A stretch of DNA of 64,000 nt from positions 51,168,107-51,232,106 of the forward strand of contig OW121846.1 in the NCBI GenBank assembly GCA_933228895.1, read 5' to 3'. The position numbers and the translations under genes are program-made. The stretch comes from Platycnemis pennipes. Taxonomy: Eukaryota; Arthropoda; Insecta; Odonata; Platycnemididae. This document shows, piece after piece, positions 1 through 10,545 of this stretch; position 1 is the stretch's first letter, and the number at the start of each line of letters is the position of its first letter. A model generated the notes under the pieces. That model did not search any database. It was not told the DNA's origin and saw only the letters and a program-made list of their open reading frames with translations.

Positions 1-255
1 ATAATTTCATTTCAACCCTCTCTCTCTTGCTACGGATTTCGACTGTTATCTTTTTTATAGGCATTGGGACTGAGTTGATCGCGAGATGAAAGCTACTTAA
101 AAATTCACGGGGCCAAATTGAGTAAGTTCCAGTCTGTCACTGCAGACATAGTTTTACCCCCACACCACATCAGCAAGACAGAAAGGCAAAAATTTATACG
201 AATAACCAATTTAGTAATAACAATATTTTAACAGAAACTAAATAACCGAAAGAAA
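1..255. other. Unassigned AT-rich DNA
   Basis: No open frame or repeat that I can recognise. Confidence 0.4.
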
Positions 256-880
256 CAATCAGCTGTAAATAGCATAAGCGTTACATTTTAGATAGCATTA
301 GTTCTTTTGTTTACACTGTATAAGATAGGAATGTAACCGCCTCTTAAAATTTAAATATTCAAAGTAGACCTTATTCCATCAGTTATAGAACTCCATGGCC
401 TACAAGGCATAACTTGAAAAGATCTACCAAACGCATTAGTTCGGAAATTCGGGATTAATAATACCTCAGTATTTCGTGTTAATCGTTTATGCGTGTTAGC
501 ATTAAATATTATTTTGTCAAACGAATAACTATTATACTCTGTTTTAATCAGTTTTTACATGAACATATTTATTTTATATTCATGCTTCTTCTCTTTTCTA
601 TCTTCAATCGCCTGAGTGTATCATAATATGATGCAACCGGTTTATTGAAAGTAATATTGATTATCAATCTTATTCCACGGTTTTGTAACGTCTGAAATCG
701 TTGATTTAGCTCCCTTATAGTATCGGTATAAGCGAGAGAACAGTAGTCAATATAATAATTTCCACGAGAAGTACAAGAAATCGTTTTTACCACGCAGAAA
801 TCACGACTGCAAATTCTAAAAGATTGAATATATTTACAAAAAAAACAGGAATTACACCTAATATTTATGCAGCATTTTTT
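256..880 (-). pseudogene. Decayed C-terminal end of a non-LTR reverse transcriptase
   Basis: Reading the minus strand from about 880 downwards gives a broken protein that resembles the region after the RT domain of jockey/L2-type LINE ORF2. One stretch reads YCSLAYTDTIRELNQRF followed by a QNRGIRLI block, the usual tyrosine-rich and leucine-rich thumb/C-terminal pattern (Y-C-S, then LQ-LQN-G-IR, then an RR-containing helix). Further on, frames broken by stops and shifts still carry an RLWNS-like motif, typical of the last 60 residues of these proteins. There is no intact frame, no RT catalytic core and no visible 3' tail, so this is an old 5'-truncated copy. The clade is uncertain. It is not the L2 family that dominates the rest of the window, whose C-terminus is different. 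Confidence 0.5.
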
Positions 881-944
881 TCCCTTCCTTTCTTTTCCAT
901 CAACTTCGCTTCCTTTTTCATCAATAGTTATTTTCAAGGTTGGA

Positions 945-995
945 GGCTTTCCACCCCCTGCCACAGGCTCTTAGATAAAATGTAGATGCAGATGT
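945..995 (+). repeat. L2 3'-tail remnant
   Basis: The sequence CACCCCCTGCCACAGG is followed within 35 bases by GTAGATGCAGATG. This is the degraded 3' hairpin and TAGATG tail shared by the L2 copies in this window. Nothing of the ORF remains. Confidence 0.55.
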
Positions 996-2194
996 ATAAG
1001 ATCTAACCTAGCATGCCAAGCTTCGGTACGCTGGGATGGGCGGGACGATGGGGGAACCGTCAGATCTGTGGAGAAGTGGTGGCAAATTAATGGTTAATTG
1101 GATATATGAAGTTATGGCTGGCATATTGGTGGGGTCCTCTTGAGGTTGCGGGGGCGGATGGTGGAAGTTAAACGGAGCGGAAAGGTTTGGACCCAAGTTT
1201 TGCTGGAGGGTGGGTGAGTTTGAGGGTGGGGAAGGAAGCGGCAGAGGTGATGGATGGACACCTATGAGATTTATTGCTCTAGAGCATGACCTGTGTGAAC
1301 GAGTGCATCTGCGAAAAAGAATTTTTCTCTGGGTTTTTGCATAAGTTTTAACCTTATATACAATAAAAAAATAAGAGCATATAAGTACATGATGTTCAAT
1401 ACCACATCAGGCACATTTTCAACCACACCCGACTTCCCCGAATTAGCTCGAACTTTTAAATAATATTTGCCAGGTATGCAGTGAAAAATAGAATTAAAAA
1501 ATTACATTGTGTTCATTACAGCATTAGGTAATGTTTTAAACATGACAAACTACCCTACTACAAAAAAAAGGAAAAAATAACTAAATGGTATTCCACACAT
1601 CATCAGCAACGGTACGAACTACCCATAATAATTAGCAAATTACACACGGGAAAATATTAATTAGATACAGTTTTTTTACGCTCGTGAGTCAATTAAAGTA
1701 CAAATACAATACAACTTCGTTATTGTCGATAACATTTGACATTCGTTATTTTATTTGTAAATCACTGCAACTTAGCATTTACGCATTTTTACACATTTAT
1801 TCTGTTAATTAATAAGTGATAATTAGGTGTGGAGATCCATCTAACTTCAAGTGTTCCGTTATAGCAGTAGATATAATTGGTTTCGGAGGAGTTAACTGAC
1901 GAATGATGTAGGGAGGAAGTTCCAAAATTTGATTTAGGCCATATCGAATGAGCTCTGAGAACTGGTTGTATGATGGGTGAGTGGTCATAGCGAGGTAGGG
2001 TGGTTGTTTTCGCCTGCGATCCAGTTGGTTTGATTGGCCACGGAGAAAAAATAAGCAGTGAGTAGCTATTCGGGGGGATGAGACCGACAGCTTGCGTCAA
2101 TTAGCAAAGGCGGGAGTAATAGGTTGGAGGCAGGAATTTTTCAGGCACCGGAAGGTGGGTGGTGAGAACCAAGGCGTATGCATCTGCTTATTCT
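996..2194. other. Intergenic, no gene recognised
   Basis: 1000-1260 is G-rich on the plus strand. The remainder is AT-rich. A 103-codon open frame on the minus strand (1789-2100) has no recognisable domain, and I do not call it a gene. Confidence 0.4.
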
Positions 2195-2345
2195 GAACGG
2201 AAGGCGCCAAGGGGTCCACGGTTTCACCTCTCATTCGATGGGCGTTGCGTCGAATATGAAATGCTTTCCACTAAGCAAACATGTGGGTACCGCTGTATTT
2301 CTAAAACTGCGGGGATTAGAAACTGGGCCCTTGAAATGGGAAAAT
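2195..2345 (-). repeat. SINE-like repeat, degraded (family S1)
   Basis: It starts with a GCCAAGGGGTCCACGGTTT block and ends with a GGGATTAGAA-type block. These correspond to the two ends of the better copy at 31800-31985, where the latter block is the reverse complement of a tRNA B box. Heavily diverged. Confidence 0.4.
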
Positions 2346-2839
2346 ATTTCTTAAGCTTTTTAGGGGCAGCGAACCAATCTATCGACTCCAGGCATTTTCC
2401 TTTATGCTAAAAAAAATATTATGCCCAATTTTAGTACTTCTAAAGCAACAAAATTGAATAGTTTACATGTCCTATTATTGGTTATAAACAAAACATTTTG
2501 ACTGCATAGTATCTATATCAAATTTTCTACAACATTAATTCCTTTACTCCAAAAATCACTGTATTTTTTAAAATACCAGGAAATTAGGGGCCGCCAAGAG
2601 GGCTTGTCGCCAAAACAACCCAATCCATATTCATGGTTTGGACACAAATCGTGAGCATAAAATGATATATGCTATAGTAATTAATACTAAAGGAATTCTA
2701 TCCACAAATAAGCTGATTGGAGGAGTGAAATGCAGCTGGGTACTTTGAAGGGTAGCTTGGTGACCATGGACCACGGCCAATCAAACTACCTACAGTGCTT
2801 AGGGAGTGCAGAAATGGATGGAGATAATTCCGGTAAGGG
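2346..2839. other. Intergenic, nothing recognised
   Basis: AT-rich DNA with no supported gene. There is a short G+C patch near 2590. Confidence 0.35.
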
Positions 2840-2990
2840 TATTAAAATATTTGGAGAAGGTGCCACGAGGTTCGTGGTTTAACGTCCCTTCCGACATACA
2901 GATTTATATACTTAAGGTGTTCTGCGTACTTCACTCAAATAAATCGAATATATCACTGAATAACAGCCATTTCTGGTGCTCTAGACCCCC
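2840..2990 (-). repeat. SINE-like repeat fragment (family S1)
   Basis: Carries the block GTGGTTTAACGTCCCTTCCG, a close match to the conserved non-tRNA end of the S1 repeat (compare 3240 and 31830). The tRNA-like end is not visible. Confidence 0.45.
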
Positions 2991-3214
2991 ATAATAGTAA
3001 AATAATATCTCTAGCCACTGCCTCTAGATGCGAGCCTTGAAATATTTACCTGCCTTGCATTAGCCAAATTGATTCTTAGTTTCCCACCGGTTAGGGTAGA
3101 TTATGACGGAGAGTCCCAACTCTTCAATGTACTGTTTCTTTCTTATACTATTTCTCAGTTTATTTATGGTATGCTGGAAGGTTGGAGAGAATTTTGCCAA
3201 AGGCATTAGCCTGC

Positions 3215-3341
3215 TTTTAACATAAGCGCCAGGGGGTCCAGGATTTAACGTCCCATCCGACAGACGGATTGCTGAATTTAAAGAGCTCCCCACACCATAC
3301 TCCAGCAGAAACCGGTATGCTAAAGCATAATCTGTAAATAC
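3215..3341 (-). repeat. SINE-like repeat (S1), left half, split by LINE B
   Basis: The conserved S1 block GGATTTAACGTCCCATCCGA starts near 3240. The repeat continues to 3341, where LINE B begins. Its missing end is found 13 kb away at 16464-16503, and the 7-bp sequence TAAATAC is present on both sides of B (3335-3341 and 16457-16463). This identifies B as an insertion into an older S1 copy. Confidence 0.7.
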
Positions 3342-3344
3342 ATC

Positions 3345-3425
3345 TACATCTACATAATACCCTGCAAGCCACCACAAGGGTGTGTGGCAGGGGGTGATTG
3401 CTCACCAAACATGCACTACATATCA
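3345..3425 (-). repeat. 3' hairpin and TAGATG tail of element B
   Basis: In sense orientation the element ends with CCCTGCCACACACCCTTGTG, then GTGGCTTGCAGGG and TAGATG repeats. CCCTGC pairs with GCAGGG and CAC with GTG, giving a short stem-loop just before the simple repeat. L2/CR1-type reverse transcriptases are thought to recognise such 3' hairpins. The same structure recurs about 20 times in this window. Confidence 0.75.
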
Positions 3426-3565
3426 TGCATAAAAAAGGAATAGTATTAATATAGTAGTCAGAACTACACTATTTAAAAAAGATAGAAATTGCAAAGAAAA
3501 CATGCAAAAACATTCTGTTAGTAGGGTTAGCTTTAAGTACTCATACCAACATGCAGCTACCAATG

Positions 3566-6520
3566 CTATTCATTGCTACTCTCCGATAGGACATATTTAC
3601 CGTTATTCGTATCTCTTATTGTGCGAGGGAAAAAGGACATTTTAAATCGGTCAGTTCGGCAATCAATTTCTCTAACTTTATGATTATGGTCCAGTCTGCC
3701 ATAGTAAGTTGGGGTTCGTAAAATATTTTTAACATCATCACTGAAAATATTGCCTTGGAATTTGTGGAAGAGATTAAGTCTAAATTTCAACCTGCGATCT
3801 GACAATGATTCCCATTTCAATTCATTTAATAGACTGGTTACGCTAATATAATTATCGTATCGTCCCTTTACAAATCTTGCCGATCTTCGCTGCACACGTT
3901 CAAGTTCATTACTTAGACCGATTTCGTAGGGATCCCATACACTGGCAGCATATTCCAAATGAGGTCTAACAAGGGAAAAGTAGCTGATTTCTCGTACATG
4001 ATCGTCACATTTACCCAATACTCTTTTAATGAAACCCAGTTTGCGATTCGCTTGACCAATCATTTCACGAATGTGTTTACCCCAGGAAAGATCATTTGTC
4101 AGTCTTATTCCAAGATATTTAATGGATTCCACGTTAGTTAATTCATTATTACTTATTTTGTAAGTGGTAGGAGGAGAGCTATTCTTTTTCCAAAAATTCA
4201 TTACAAGACATTTCTTAAAGTTTAATTCTAACTTCCATGTATCACACCAAGTTTCAATTGCTTGTAGGTCAATATTTAAATATTCTTTATCGTTCGGGCA
4301 TAGAATTTCCCTGTACACTACTGCGTCATCGGCAAATAGACGAAGCTTACTTTTTACCACCTTTTGGATATCATTAATATACAAAAGGAATAGGAGTGGA
4401 CCTATCACACTACCTTGTGGGACACCCGAAGTGACTTTAATTGCCGGTGAGGAAACACCGTCCAAAACAACCCTTTGAACCCGATCATGCAGAAAATCAT
4501 TAATCCATGATATAATGTTACTGTCTAACCCATAAGATTTTAACTTCAAAATTAGTTTGCTGTGAGAAACCTTGTCAAAAGCCTTCTTGAAGTCGAGAAA
4601 TATAGCATCCACTGTAATATTATTTTCGCCAGAAACTAAAATATCGTGGGAAAAGAGAGCAAGTTGGGATTCACACGATCTGCTCTTTCGGAAGCCATGC
4701 TGGACATTGGACAATAAATTCTGACTATCTAGGTGTCCCATGACTAAACTGACAATTATATGTTCTAGGACCTTGCATGAAATGGATGTGAGGGATATAG
4801 GTCTGTAGTTAGATGGCTGCTCCCTATCGCCACTTTTAAAAATGGGTGTTACATCGGCTGCTTTCCAGTCCATCGGTACGACGTGTTCCGTCAGGGATTT
4901 ATTAAATACTATTTCAAGGTAGGGGGAAATTTCGGATGCTAACTCTCTATACACGCGGGAGGGAATTTGATCAGGGCCAGGAGATTTGTTGGGGCTTATA
5001 TCTTTAAGTAATTTTTCAATACCATTACAGGAAATGTCAATTGGTTGCATCAACCGCTGAAAGAGGTCAGGTAACACGACAGTTGAATCCCCGGAAGGTG
5101 GGTTAAAAACGGTTTGGAAGAAGGAATTTAGCAATTTAACTTTGTCGAGTGTGTTTGTGGTCATTTCACCTCTATCATTTTTAAGTGAATGGACGGCAGA
5201 CTTATGGCCTTGCACTTCCCTTACGTACGACCAGAAGACTTTTGGATTTTCTTTCAATTGTTCCCCAAGTGTTTTTCTTTTGAATTCTGCAAATGCATTA
5301 CTAAGGGCTGACTTTGCAGTGGATTTTGAAATTTTATAATTTTCAATAATTACATTACGCTCATCAGTGGGCATATGTTTACTAATTTTTTTCATTTTAG
5401 CATGACATATTCGCTGCCGTCTCAGGGATTTTCTCACTTCGGCATTGTACCACCTAGGTTCAGTGCTTTCTTTTTTGAATTTACAAGGGATAAATCTGTT
5501 GATCCCAGAGCGCATGATATTAATGAACGACTTCCATGAATCGTTGGTACATACCTTTATGGAAGACTTTTTGAAATCTGATAAGGAATCTCTTAAATAA
5601 ATTTTAAAGTTAGCAAAGTCTGCTCTTTTAAAAATATAAAACTTTCTTTTTTGTTTAAAATTTTTATCTAAAGATAGCGAGAGTTTTGCAGTTATAACTC
5701 TGTGGTCACTGATTCCATCAACCGTGTCAATCATTGTCACATGTTGTAGGATATTGGTTGCCAGTAAATCAAGAGTGTTGTCCCCTCTATTAGGTGCTGT
5801 AGCTAATTGTGTCAGGGAGTTATTGGAGAAAACATCTAATAGAGTCTCACAAATGTCTTTGTCCCTTCCTCCAGCTTTGAAGCAGTATGTTCTCCAGTCT
5901 ATTGATGGTGCATTGAAATCTCCACCTATTATTATATTACGTTCGCTGTTACGGGACGTTATAGAATTTATCTGCTTTCTCAGTTCTAATAATGACTCAA
6001 CATCAGTGTTTGGGGGCCTATAGAAGGCGCAGACAGATATTGATCTGGATTTAGGGCATGCTAATGAACACCAAACACATTCTAAGGGGTTGTCGGGAAA
6101 TATTACTGCTTTGCTAATGATTGAGATTTTGACTGCAATGAAAACACCACCACCTGCTCTGTTATGTCTATCTTTTCTATATATTTTAAAAGATTTGGGG
6201 AATATTTCTGAGTCAGGAATGTCATCCGTCAGCCAACTTTCAGTTCCTATAATTACATCTGCATCAGTAGTATGAATAAGGTGATGGAACTCAGGTATCT
6301 TGTTTTTAAGACTTCGGCAATTAACTACCGCAACGGAAATATTTTCACCTCGACTGTTATTAAGGCTACAAGGGAGAGCTCTAGTCATGTCTGAAGTATT
6401 TTGAGGTTCAATTCTGCTTTCATGAATGTTAGCCGATAAGGCGACTGGCAACGAGAAGTTATTTACCCCACTACATGACCTACTCTCTACCCTACCATCT
6501 ACCCTAAAAAAGGCCTGCAA
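3566..6520 (-). CDS. ORF2 of LINE B: APE endonuclease and reverse transcriptase (984 aa)
   Basis: The catalytic protein of element B. It nicks target DNA and copies the element RNA onto the nicked end. The N-terminal half is an exonuclease-endonuclease-phosphatase (APE) domain of about residues 60-285: VVNCRS near 65, GTESW near 92, YRPP, GGDFN near 205, and SDHR in the last catalytic block. The reverse transcriptase follows (about 515-790) with SPGPDQIPSR, YRPISLTS, HGFRKSRSCE, the FLDFKKAFD aspartate, SGVPQGS and the FADD catalytic box. A C-terminal region with SLVRPHLEYAASVWDP closes it. The length is typical of L2 ORF2 and there is no internal stop. The start used is an ATG that overlaps the end of ORF1 by 22 bases, so translation may be coupled. 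The RT motifs match L2 better than jockey or RTE, and I am confident of the function. Confidence 0.93.
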   Translation of the reverse strand: MQAFFRVDGRVESRSCSGVNNFSLPVALSANIHESRIEPQNTSDMTRALPCSLNNSRGENISVAVVNCRSLKNKIPEFHHLIHTTDADVIIGTESWLTDDIPDSEIFPKSFKIYRKDRHNRAGGGVFIAVKISIISKAVIFPDNPLECVWCSLACPKSRSISVCAFYRPPNTDVESLLELRKQINSITSRNSERNIIIGGDFNAPSIDWRTYCFKAGGRDKDICETLLDVFSNNSLTQLATAPNRGDNTLDLLATNILQHVTMIDTVDGISDHRVITAKLSLSLDKNFKQKRKFYIFKRADFANFKIYLRDSLSDFKKSSIKVCTNDSWKSFINIMRSGINRFIPCKFKKESTEPRWYNAEVRKSLRRQRICHAKMKKISKHMPTDERNVIIENYKISKSTAKSALSNAFAEFKRKTLGEQLKENPKVFWSYVREVQGHKSAVHSLKNDRGEMTTNTLDKVKLLNSFFQTVFNPPSGDSTVVLPDLFQRLMQPIDISCNGIEKLLKDISPNKSPGPDQIPSRVYRELASEISPYLEIVFNKSLTEHVVPMDWKAADVTPIFKSGDREQPSNYRPISLTSISCKVLEHIIVSLVMGHLDSQNLLSNVQHGFRKSRSCESQLALFSHDILVSGENNITVDAIFLDFKKAFDKVSHSKLILKLKSYGLDSNIISWINDFLHDRVQRVVLDGVSSPAIKVTSGVPQGSVIGPLLFLLYINDIQKVVKSKLRLFADDAVVYREILCPNDKEYLNIDLQAIETWCDTWKLELNFKKCLVMNFWKKNSSPPTTYKISNNELTNVESIKYLGIRLTNDLSWGKHIREMIGQANRKLGFIKRVLGKCDDHVREISYFSLVRPHLEYAASVWDPYEIGLSNELERVQRRSARFVKGRYDNYISVTSLLNELKWESLSDRRLKFRLNLFHKFQGNIFSDDVKNILRTPTYYGRLDHNHKVREIDCRTDRFKMSFFPRTIRDTNNGKYVLSESSNE

Positions 6521-7041
6521 TGATCTAATACCCTATCCGCCACGCGTTTGGCGGCGTCCGGAGTGTAATGAACTCCAGAGCGGTTTAACGGGTGTCTACA
6601 CGACCGAAGCGACGGCTGAAGGTCAACGAAGGAGGCTCCAATGTCCTTACAGAAACGGCGTAGCCTCTGATTTATGTCTACCACTCGACGCCAAATCAGA
6701 GGTCCACGATCGATCCTCGGGACCAGACTACAAATCGAAAGCGCCAGTTCAACGCCCGCGACTTCACTTACCCGCTTCACCTCAGAGTTCAATTCCTTAA
6801 AGGAATGCAGAATCTCCTCGGGTCTGCGGTCGGTGGCATCGTTGACGCCTACGCGGGCCACGACCTGCAGCCTAGAGCACTTCGTGCCCGCAACCGCCGC
6901 TCCCATCGCCTTCGTCACCTGAGGAATACCGCCACTGGGGATGCACCAAGACGTTAAGCCCTGGCTAACACCCTCGCGGTCTGCCCTTCTCCGCAAAGGA
7001 GCCATCACACGCCGAACGTTACTACTCCCTATCACTAGCAT
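6499..7041 (-). pseudogene. ORF1 of LINE B, C-terminal SGNH-hydrolase domain
   Basis: The 3' part of ORF1 of element B, 180 codons in this frame. It is an SGNH/GDSL-type esterase domain: block I reads IGSSNVRR (serine at residue 7), block III reads VGVND (65-68), and the last block reads NRSGVHYT (histidine at 158). ORF1 proteins with an esterase domain are characteristic of CR1/L2 LINEs, where ORF1p binds RNA and membranes. The usual aspartate three residues before the histidine is a serine here, as in element A. The ATG at 7041 is probably internal. Homology continues upstream into 7042-7352 in another frame, so the gene carries a frameshift in or near a run of five G at about 7046-7050. 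Its stop lies inside the start of ORF2. Confidence 0.85.
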
Positions 7042-7352
7042 TCCCCCTTCCCACTCTGACGGCTTCTCCTCGGTAGAGCTCTCGGAGTAGCGACGGGGCC
7101 GGCTGCAGGAATCTCGGCGACATCCATAGGAAGCGCCTGAAACCTATTGGAGACGGGGAGAGGAGTTGCCTCTGCAAACTCCGCTCCGCGCCGCAGCCTT
7201 ACACCTCCGCCACTCAGAGTAACTACCCTCCACTCATCGGGCTTAGGGGCTGGCGCTACCTCTTCACTGAGCGGTGTAGTGACGGTTGGATCCTCACTAA
7301 TGAGTCCACCCGAAACTCCAGCACTCTCGGAGACAGACACCCTCCCTTCTAC
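7042..7352 (-). pseudogene. ORF1 of LINE B, middle section (other frame)
   Basis: Encodes the linker between coiled coil and esterase, with DEWRVV and LPVSNRFQAL, matching GEWEVV and FPVSNRFDGL in the intact ORF1 of element A. It reads in a different frame from 6499-7041 and ends at a TAG just after a G run. It begins at the insertion point of element A; the preceding codons of the gene are at 13450-13560. Across the insertion, once one copy of the 8-bp duplication is ignored, the frame is continuous, which confirms that the two pieces were one gene. Confidence 0.8.
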
Positions 7353-7440
7353 ATCTACATCTACATCTACACGATACCCTGCAAGCCACCGCGAGGGTGT
7401 GTGGCAGGGGGTGAAGGTCACCAAGCATTCACTACTAGCA
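7353..7440 (-). repeat. 3' hairpin and TAGATG tail of element A
   Basis: In sense orientation: CACCCCCTGCCACACACCC, then a CGCGGTGGC arm, then TTGCAGGGTATCGTG and TAGATG repeats. The stem pairs CCCTGC with GCAGGG. It differs from the B tail at two positions in the loop-side arm. Confidence 0.75.
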
Positions 7441-7463
7441 TGCAAGCAAGCAACTAAAGGGTC

Positions 7464-10400
7464 TCATGCAACTAGATTGTTAGTATCTATAGTATTTGAG
7501 GGGTTAATACATGCATCATGCACTACAGAATACTCTAAAATATTTCCCCTACCTATCCCTTTCCTATGCTGCCTATTCTGTTCTCTTATAGTACGGGGGA
7601 AAAATGCCATTTTGAATCTATCTGTACGACAATCTATCTCTCTAATCTTATTTATCTGGTCGAATCTAGCATAATACGCTGGTGTTTTCAATATGTGCCT
7701 AACATCTTCAGTAAAGCTATCCGATTGAAATTTCTGCAATAGATTAAATCTGAACTTTAATCTACGCTCTGATAATGATTCCCACCCTAATTCTTGTATT
7801 AATTCTGATACACTACTCAACCTATCGTAACACCTTTTGACGAACCTAGCTGCTCTACGCTGCACACTGTCTAGTTCTCTCATCAAACCTAATTCATTAG
7901 GATCCCATACACTGGCTGCATACTCAAGGTGGGGCCTAACTAGTGAAAAGTAGCATCGCTCTTTTGTCTTCTCATCACATTTCCCAAGTACTCTTTTTAT
8001 AAATCCTAGCTTTCTCTTCGCTCGGCCGCATATTTCCCTTATGTGTCTTCCCCACGATAAATCTTTAGTGATTGTTACACCTAAATATCTTACGGTTTCA
8101 ACGTTTTCGATCTTCGTGTTATTAATTCTATAGGATCGCTCTATCGAATTATTCCTCCTCCAAAAATTGATAGCTACACACTTTTTAAGGTTGAGTTCTA
8201 ACTGCCATTTGTCGCACCACTCTTCAATTGCATCTAAATCCTTGCTAAGTGATTTCATGTCCTCTTCGTTTGATATACCCCTGTACACCACCGCATCGTC
8301 TGCAAAAAGTCTAAGGTTACTACTAACTACGGTACCCAAATCGTTTATGTATAAAAGAAATAGAAGCGGACCTACTACGCTACCCTGGGGAACTCCCGAT
8401 GTGACTTCGATTGTGTCCGACATGATACCATCTATGACAACCCTCTGCTCTCGCCCACTTAAGAATTCTTTTACCCAACATACAACGTCTTTATTTATAC
8501 CAAAACTCTCTAACTTCAAGATTAATTTGTCATGAGGAACTTTATCGAAAGCCTTTTTAAAATCTAAAAATATCGCATCAACTTCAGTACTGCTTTCGCC
8601 GTGGACTAAAATATCGTGTACGAATAAAGCTAATTGTGTCTCGCAAGATCTACCTTTCCGGAACCCATGCTGGCTGTTTATGAGTAATCCCTGACTATCC
8701 AAATGCCCCATGATCGAACTGACTACTATGTGCTCAAATATCTTACAAGAGATTGACGTGAGTGAAATGGGTCTGTAGTTACTAGGTTCTTCCCTATCAC
8801 CGCTTTTAAATATAGGTGTAATGTTAGCTACTTTCCAATCCTTGGGTACTGTGTGGTTCTTTAGTGTTTTATTGAATATTATTTCTAGATAGGGGGCTAT
8901 TTCAGAAGCTAATGTTTTATAAACTCTGGAAGGAATTTGATCGGGACCTGGTGCTTTGTTTTTACTTATGCTTTTTAACTGCTGCTCTATTCCGCGACAT
9001 GAAATTTTTATTTCGGGCATTTGCTCACTGAAAGTGTTCGGCGGTGGTTCCACTGCGTTTTGTGACGATGAGTTGAATACACTTTGGAAGAAGGTGTTTA
9101 AAGTGTTGGCTTTTTCTACACTGCTGGTGACTCTGATTCCTTTATCATTTTTAAGTGTGTGCACTGTGGACTTATTTCCCTGAAGCTCTCTCACATATGA
9201 CCAAAACGCTTTAGGATTGCTATCTAAATATTCTCCTAACATCTTGCTCTTGAAATGTGATAACGCTTGCCGACATGATTTCCTTGCTAATGCTCTCGAT
9301 TTTTTATAGTTTTGAACTAGCTCATTTTTTTCCTCTACCGATAGACCCCGTCTGGCATTTTTCATCTTAGCGTGGCATACCCTTTGTCGCTTTAGTGATT
9401 TCCTAACCTCCGCGTTATACCACCTTGGCTCTGTATTATCACTAATATATTTACTTGGTATGTATTTATGAACTGCGTTACGGGTGACCTCAAGAAATTC
9501 TCTCCACGAATCCTCTGTATTTAATCCTTTGCTTTGTTCGCTGAATACATTAAACGCTTCCCTTAATTCCTCTTTCATACCGTCGTAATTTGCCTTGCCA
9601 AATAAGTACACCCTCCTCCTTGGTTTATAATGTCTTTCAACGCCTACAATAAATTTCGCATGCACTATTTTATGGTCACTAATTCCTGTGTCTGTAACTG
9701 TATTTAGAACTCTCTCGGGTATATTTGTTGCTAATAAGTCTAGAATGTTGTTACCCCTGGTCGGCTCTGTTACTAGCTGTTGTAGAGAATGTGTCGTAAA
9801 GGTGTTCAACAGTGATTCGCAATGTTCCTTATCCTTACCTCCTGCAATGAAACTACACGTATTCCAGTCTATCGAGGGGAGATTGAAATCTCCGCCTACT
9901 ATTATTCCTCTATCATTCTTCCCAGAAAGTAATGTGCGTATCTCTGACTCTAGCTCTATTATAGAATTGACGTCTGCGTCCGGTGGCCTGTAATATGCAC
10001 CTACATATATCTTTTTTGCGTTACTACTTTTACTTTTAACGGAACACCAAATACTTTCTACATTTCGCTCTGAAATAAGTTCTCTTCTACTGACATACGG
10101 GTCCTTCACAGCTATGAAAACTCCTCCTCCGTTTCTGCTTACTCTATCCTTTCTGTATACTGTAAAACACTTCGGAAATACTTCATGATCTGATATGTCC
10201 TTCGAAAGCCAGCTTTCTGTACCTACGATTATATCTGCATTAGTACTCTTAATGAGGTGGTGAAATTCTGCTACTTTATTTCTTATACTACGACAATTCA
10301 CTACTATCACTGAAATTTTTTCTTCCAATCTGTTTCTCTCTTGGTGCTCCTTTCCAACTAAAATTTTCCTCGATAATTTTTTGACGGACAAACTATTTGG

Positions 10401-10499
10401 TCTACCTCTTACCTTTGATGAATTATCATGTTCGTTCTCTCCATGTGTTTTTCTCTGACCTTCTAAAACTACTCTGCATGTTCTGTCAAATTCTTGCAC
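7464..10499 (-). CDS. ORF2 of LINE A: APE endonuclease and reverse transcriptase (1011 aa)
   Basis: Complete ORF2 of element A. Residues 1-60 are a basic leader. The APE endonuclease spans about 62-285, with VVNCRS (N68), GTESW (E95), YYRPP (Y170), GGDFN (D204, N206) and SDHK (D275, H276) in the expected order and spacing. A connector follows (about 290-510). The reverse transcriptase then shows KAPGPDQIPS (515-524), YRPISLTS (575-582), HGFRKGRSCE (611-620), FLDFKKAFD (D646), SGVPQGS (701-707) and FADD (732-735). The C-terminal region has SLVRPHLEYAASVWDP and RRLKFRFNLLQKF. All catalytic residues I can check are present and there is no stop or shift, so the protein could be active. It starts 46 bases after the ORF1 stop. 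Confidence 0.95.
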   Translation of the reverse strand: MQEFDRTCRVVLEGQRKTHGENEHDNSSKVRGRPNSLSVKKLSRKILVGKEHQERNRLEEKISVIVVNCRSIRNKVAEFHHLIKSTNADIIVGTESWLSKDISDHEVFPKCFTVYRKDRVSRNGGGVFIAVKDPYVSRRELISERNVESIWCSVKSKSSNAKKIYVGAYYRPPDADVNSIIELESEIRTLLSGKNDRGIIVGGDFNLPSIDWNTCSFIAGGKDKEHCESLLNTFTTHSLQQLVTEPTRGNNILDLLATNIPERVLNTVTDTGISDHKIVHAKFIVGVERHYKPRRRVYLFGKANYDGMKEELREAFNVFSEQSKGLNTEDSWREFLEVTRNAVHKYIPSKYISDNTEPRWYNAEVRKSLKRQRVCHAKMKNARRGLSVEEKNELVQNYKKSRALARKSCRQALSHFKSKMLGEYLDSNPKAFWSYVRELQGNKSTVHTLKNDKGIRVTSSVEKANTLNTFFQSVFNSSSQNAVEPPPNTFSEQMPEIKISCRGIEQQLKSISKNKAPGPDQIPSRVYKTLASEIAPYLEIIFNKTLKNHTVPKDWKVANITPIFKSGDREEPSNYRPISLTSISCKIFEHIVVSSIMGHLDSQGLLINSQHGFRKGRSCETQLALFVHDILVHGESSTEVDAIFLDFKKAFDKVPHDKLILKLESFGINKDVVCWVKEFLSGREQRVVIDGIMSDTIEVTSGVPQGSVVGPLLFLLYINDLGTVVSSNLRLFADDAVVYRGISNEEDMKSLSKDLDAIEEWCDKWQLELNLKKCVAINFWRRNNSIERSYRINNTKIENVETVRYLGVTITKDLSWGRHIREICGRAKRKLGFIKRVLGKCDEKTKERCYFSLVRPHLEYAASVWDPNELGLMRELDSVQRRAARFVKRCYDRLSSVSELIQELGWESLSERRLKFRFNLLQKFQSDSFTEDVRHILKTPAYYARFDQINKIREIDCRTDRFKMAFFPRTIREQNRQHRKGIGRGNILEYSVVHDACINPSNTIDTNNLVA

Positions 10500-10545
10500 G
10501 ATTTTTCCCCCGCGGATTGACCTGCACTCTGGGCTACCACCTGAG

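Noticed and set aside
569..964. 131-codon ORF as an intact small gene
   Set aside because: Its C-terminal half is a fragment of LINE ORF2 and its N-terminal half reads through a different L2 tail.
2159..2410. 83-codon plus-strand ORF
   Set aside because: It overlaps a degraded S1 SINE and has no domain.
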